Positions 43,465-46,252 of a stretch of DNA of 46,252 nt are shown here, one piece after another. Under the pieces are notes generated by a model. It was given only the letters and a program-made list of their open reading frames with translations. It did no database searches and was not told the origin of the DNA. This DNA comes from an uncultured Chloroflexota bacterium (GTDB lineage: Bacteria; Chloroflexota; Dehalococcoidia; Lucifugimonadales; CAJXCD01), in assembly GCA_913051545.1 (NCBI GenBank), contig CAJXCD010000011.1, positions 1 through 46,252 on the forward strand. The letters are read 5' to 3'. Every line of letters starts with the position of its first letter. Position 1 is the stretch's first letter. The position numbers and the translations under genes were made by a program.

Positions 43465-44898
43465 CTACCATACGGATCCTATATCCCATGCGTCGAACGA
43501 AAGCAACTTCGCATTACCTCCTGAACTAAAAAGATATATACCTACACTACTGTCAAGTGATGGATAAACCCTTTTTGTTAGACATACTTTGTCATTCGCA
43601 AATACTTCAACTATCGATTTGTCAAGGAAAACGTGCAAATTTAACACGCCTTTCTCACCAAATGACAAAATATCTTCCTGCATATCTCGCCCGACCATTT
43701 CTTCAGACACACTAGAAAATTTGGGATCTAAGCAAATCTTGCCGTTTTGACGCGAATATTTTATGACAGTTCTTTCTTCCCCTGCAGGAGAAGCAAATAC
43801 CTCTAATCCTACAGTTATAGCATCACCAATATCTAAACGTATATTTGCCTCCAAGGCTCCTGAACGAATAGTGTCAGCAAGTATCCTACTTTCGGCTGGC
43901 AATTTTCTGCTCCCTAGCTTACGGTGCCGGTTACGCAGCACCTCAAGCTCTCTAAGTGGTTTAACCATCAAAGTACCATCTTTAAAAAGTGATAATTCTC
44001 TCGGCAATGACATTACACCAGACCAGCCAGATTTTTCCTGAACTTCTTCTTTTCTTCCCTCTGTAACCCATCCAAACATTATTCGGCGATCATCAGGAGT
44101 CTTTAACGTCAACCCCGCACACATGTGCCCGCTTTCCAGTGTAAAACTTCCGAAATTCATTCTGCCGTGGTGTATTGGGTAAAACTTCTCCCCGTCATAA
44201 TCTCCAATATAGTATTGAACTCCTTTCTCATGGCTAGCAAAAAGAAGCATATGTGTGTCTTCAATCCGGAAAAAATCTGGGACGGAACAATCACTCTCAT
44301 CTCCAGGCTCGTAAAACATCCCGACATATTCCCATTTCTCCAAATTTTGAGATCTAAATAGGAATGCTGTATCTTTTCCTTCGGAAGAACCTCCTGACAG
44401 TAGGTACCAGTCGTCACCATATTTCCAAGCACAAGGGTCCCATGTATCCCATTCAACTTCACCCTCAGACGGTTTATGAATGACAGGATTTGAAGTGTTT
44501 TGTCGCCATTCAACTAAATCATCGTCACCAATCACAATACATATTCCGCCGGGATTTCCGTAGTATATGAGAGATGGAACACCGTCCATGTCGAATGCAG
44601 CACCGCTATAACATCCAAGCCTGTCTGGTCCACATGGTGTAGGGCTTAAGGCTATTGGATGGTCACTCCAATGCAAAAGATCAACGGAAGAAGCGTGACC
44701 CCAGTGCATCCTTTTGGCATCATCGTAAGCTCCGTCAGGATTATACTGGTAAAACAAGTGGTACCTACCATTCCAGTAAATGGTCCCGTTAGGATCACCC
44801 ATGTAATTTGAGGGTGCTAAGAAATGGTACGAAGGCCTATAACGATCACCAGAAAAATTGTGCCGTATTTCTTGTGATTCTGATAAACACAAACTCAT
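43465..44898 (-). CDS. Glycoside hydrolase family 32 (beta-fructosidase-like)
   Basis: This 477-residue enzyme has the five-bladed GH32 propeller and a C-terminal beta-sandwich ending with KSIVEVFANDKVCLTKRVYP. The nucleophile Asp35 is in YMGDPNG (usual WMNDPNG) and the transition-state Asp154 is in TWDPCAW (usual RDP). The acid/base motif, normally E-C-P/V-D, reads D-C-S-V-P-D (around residues 203-208), so Asp replaces the expected Glu. MHWGHASSVDLLHW is another family mark. Family members hydrolyse sucrose, levan or inulin. There is no signal peptide. Its ATG overlaps the stop of the LLM oxidoreductase gene (ATGA), so translation is coupled. Confidence 0.88.
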   Translation of the reverse strand: MSLCLSESQEIRHNFSGDRYRPSYHFLAPSNYMGDPNGTIYWNGRYHLFYQYNPDGAYDDAKRMHWGHASSVDLLHWSDHPIALSPTPCGPDRLGCYSGAAFDMDGVPSLIYYGNPGGICIVIGDDDLVEWRQNTSNPVIHKPSEGEVEWDTWDPCAWKYGDDWYLLSGGSSEGKDTAFLFRSQNLEKWEYVGMFYEPGDESDCSVPDFFRIEDTHMLLFASHEKGVQYYIGDYDGEKFYPIHHGRMNFGSFTLESGHMCAGLTLKTPDDRRIMFGWVTEGRKEEVQEKSGWSGVMSLPRELSLFKDGTLMVKPLRELEVLRNRHRKLGSRKLPAESRILADTIRSGALEANIRLDIGDAITVGLEVFASPAGEERTVIKYSRQNGKICLDPKFSSVSEEMVGRDMQEDILSFGEKGVLNLHVFLDKSIVEVFANDKVCLTKRVYPSLDSSVGIYLFSSGGNAKLLSFDAWDIGSVW

Positions 44899-45938
44899 TT
44901 AAGTGGTCTACAAGAACGCATTGTTTCCATCACAGCATCTAACCCAGGCCTTGATGCTACAACTCTAACGATTGGTACATCTAAGCCACGGGAGAGACGC
45001 TTGAATGCTGAAGCAGCACCACTTGCAGGACCAAAATATCCTACTCGGCTTAGCAAATCTGCAGGAAATGCATCAGCCATATCATCTGAACTAACCCCTT
45101 GGTTCCTCATATTATCTAACTCTGAAAGCACGTCCTCAAAACCCATCCGATCAAAATGACCTCTGTATCCCATGAAGCGTTCCTTCTCATTGCCTTCGTC
45201 TTTACCTAGCACATATTCTATAGTGGCCTTAGCTAAAGCCATTCTGGCATCATCAACATTGTCATCCACACAAACCCTAATGTACTCAGCAATCTTTATT
45301 TCACTCGGATCCCGACCAGATGATTCAGCGCCCTCTGATATTCGATCACGGCTCCAAGAAACCTGCTCAGATGTGCACCAGTTAAGGGCTACTCCATCGG
45401 CCAATTCACCACCAACCCTGAGCATTTTCGGCCCTAATGCGGCCAAATAAACCGGAGTACACTGAGGCGGTTTTATTCCAAGTCGCGCACCGTCTAACGC
45501 AAACGTCGTGCCCCTGTAATCCATCTTTTCACCCGCGAGCAGCCCTCTAATAGTAATCAGGTAATCTCGCATTGTTTGAAGAGCGGAGATACCATTAAAT
45601 CCCCAGCTGTTTCGCCAAGAGTGTCTATGAATACCACCAGATCCTATTCCTAAAATAAATCTTCCATCAGTTAGTTTGGAAACAGTACCCGCACTCATTG
45701 CCAAACTAAACGGCGTCCTCAATCCGACTGGAGACACGGATATTCCTGTAGTCACCCCACCCGAAACTACCGAAGCACTTGCAGCCCACCTTTGTGAACA
45801 TACCAGAAAAGAATCAAGCCCTGGACCTTCTGGAGTCCAAATACTACTGTACCCCATCTTGGCCGCTTCCACTGACAAGAAAGCCTCTTCAAAAAAACTT
45901 AATCCCAAAGTGCCGTCTAAACCCACCCCTACATCCAT
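44895..45938 (-). CDS. LLM-class flavin (F420/FMN)-dependent oxidoreductase
   Basis: The luciferase-like TIM barrel is recognised by MGYSSIWTPEGPGLD, TTGISVSPVGLRTPFSLA, LTDGRFILGIGSGG and PVYLAALGPKMLRVGGELADGVALNW. The last two are typical of F420-dependent members such as methylene-H4MPT reductase-like and N5,N10-type proteins. The ATG at 45938 is chosen because AGAGGTG lies eight bases upstream; a GTG at 45944 is also in frame. The 347-residue length is normal. Such enzymes are greatly expanded in SAR202-type genomes and are thought to oxidise varied organic matter; that role here is inference. It sits between two carbohydrate-active genes in a minus-strand operon. Confidence 0.88.
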   Translation of the reverse strand: MDVGVGLDGTLGLSFFEEAFLSVEAAKMGYSSIWTPEGPGLDSFLVCSQRWAASASVVSGGVTTGISVSPVGLRTPFSLAMSAGTVSKLTDGRFILGIGSGGIHRHSWRNSWGFNGISALQTMRDYLITIRGLLAGEKMDYRGTTFALDGARLGIKPPQCTPVYLAALGPKMLRVGGELADGVALNWCTSEQVSWSRDRISEGAESSGRDPSEIKIAEYIRVCVDDNVDDARMALAKATIEYVLGKDEGNEKERFMGYRGHFDRMGFEDVLSELDNMRNQGVSSDDMADAFPADLLSRVGYFGPASGAASAFKRLSRGLDVPIVRVVASRPGLDAVMETMRSCRPLK

Positions 45939-45951
45939 TACCACAACACCT

Positions 45952-46251
45952 CTAATCAGTGAACTTTACTGAATACAAATCTGCGTCTTTCATATAGAAT
46001 CTCAGTCGTACCACTTTGCCTTCTAGTATCCCGACATCAGGTCCGTTTTCCCATTCTACGACTCTATCTATTTCATCACCGAAGAATTCTGGGCAATCTT
46101 CCAATCCATAGCCTGCAACTGGAAATCCTTCTTGGTCCAATATCTCAACCTGTATCCCACCTGCAGCACTAGTGGCATAATTAATCTCTAATTTATCACC
46201 TTTAAATTTAAATGGCTTCGTAACAAATTCCCCTCCTGAATAATCGGCATT
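45952..46251 (-). CDS. C-terminal end of a glycosidase-like protein (5' part outside the window)
   Basis: The frame stays open to the window edge, so only the last 99 residues are visible. They form a beta-rich domain with GGEFVTKPFKFKGDKLEINY, SAAGGIQVEI, LEDCPEFFGDEIDRVVEW and VRLRFYMKDADLYSVKF. This closing domain is known from glycosidase-like beta-propeller proteins of Planctomycetes and related groups. The gene at 42052-43425 ends in a comparable domain (GGEIRIPL, AGGKITANI, LNLQMVDAEIFSVFW). The TTG at 46140 is just an internal codon. It is 13 bp upstream of the LLM gene and probably heads this operon. Confidence 0.75.
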   Translation of the reverse strand, partial: NADYSGGEFVTKPFKFKGDKLEINYATSAAGGIQVEILDQEGFPVAGYGLEDCPEFFGDEIDRVVEWENGPDVGILEGKVVRLRFYMKDADLYSVKFTD

Positions 46252-46252
46252 T

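Overview
This 46.3-kb window comes from a free-living bacterium with AT-rich DNA, frequent TTG and GTG start codons, and compact gene packing. The content fits the phylum Chloroflexota, most likely a marine SAR202-type lineage. Pointers are a DUF4012 protein beside exopolysaccharide genes, a Wzy-type polymerase with a TPR tail, and scavenging oxidoreductases of the LLM, GlcDEF, PhyH and enolase-superfamily types. This placement is inferred from gene content, because no rRNA, tRNA or other marker was seen. No mobile element, prophage, CRISPR array or integron was found. Both window ends cut through genes.

Region 1 (1-13.6 kb) is a cell-surface polysaccharide locus. It begins with a truncated secreted glycoside-hydrolase-like protein on a Pro/Thr repeat linker. 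A minus-strand operon follows: winged-helix regulator, NusG/RfaH-like paralogue, GDP-mannose 4,6-dehydratase, GDP-fucose synthase. Divergent to it on the plus strand lie a membrane-anchored DUF4012 protein, a lipoprotein of five Ig-like repeats and a lipoprotein with a catalytically degenerate nuclease fold. The region closes with a bifunctional ManC-type enzyme and an O-antigen ligase/polymerase-family protein. Together these supply GDP-mannose and GDP-fucose and handle export-side assembly. No glycosyltransferase or phosphomannomutase lies in the window.

Region 2 (13.9-29 kb) is central and catabolic metabolism. It holds a ThDP-dependent acetolactate-synthase-family enzyme, a sugar-nucleotide epimerase, a complete glycolate-oxidase set (glcD, glcE, glcF), chorismate synthase, an MFS exporter and a PhyH-type dioxygenase. 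Formate-tetrahydrofolate ligase, a protein of unknown function and an IlvD/Edd sugar-acid dehydratase form a tight plus-strand run.

Region 3 (29-38.6 kb) has a minus-strand run (esterase, FG-GAP/VCBS protein, TPR lipoprotein) divergent from a housekeeping run (unknown protein, tsaE, tsaB, ndk). Next come rsfS, a UMF1-type transporter, a QueD-like enzyme and an unknown membrane-anchored protein. Region 4 (38.7-46.3 kb) holds an orphan peptide-type ABC permease, an alpha/beta hydrolase, a well-preserved methylaspartate ammonia-lyase, and a carbohydrate group (beta-propeller glycosidase-like protein, GH32 enzyme, LLM oxidoreductase, and the C-terminal end of another glycosidase-like protein).

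The most notable sequence-level observations concern translation starts and promoters. ndk has no ATG, GTG or TTG in a workable position; an ATT codon with an ideal Shine-Dalgarno fits exactly. Several genes (rsfS, the winged-helix regulator, perhaps queD and an MFS gene) have a -10 box six to eight bases before the start codon, implying leaderless mRNAs. The polymerase promoter carries a perfect 12-bp palindrome between -35 and -10. A GC-rich 72-nt element closed by a 9-bp perfect stem sits between aroC and an MFS gene and is unexplained.
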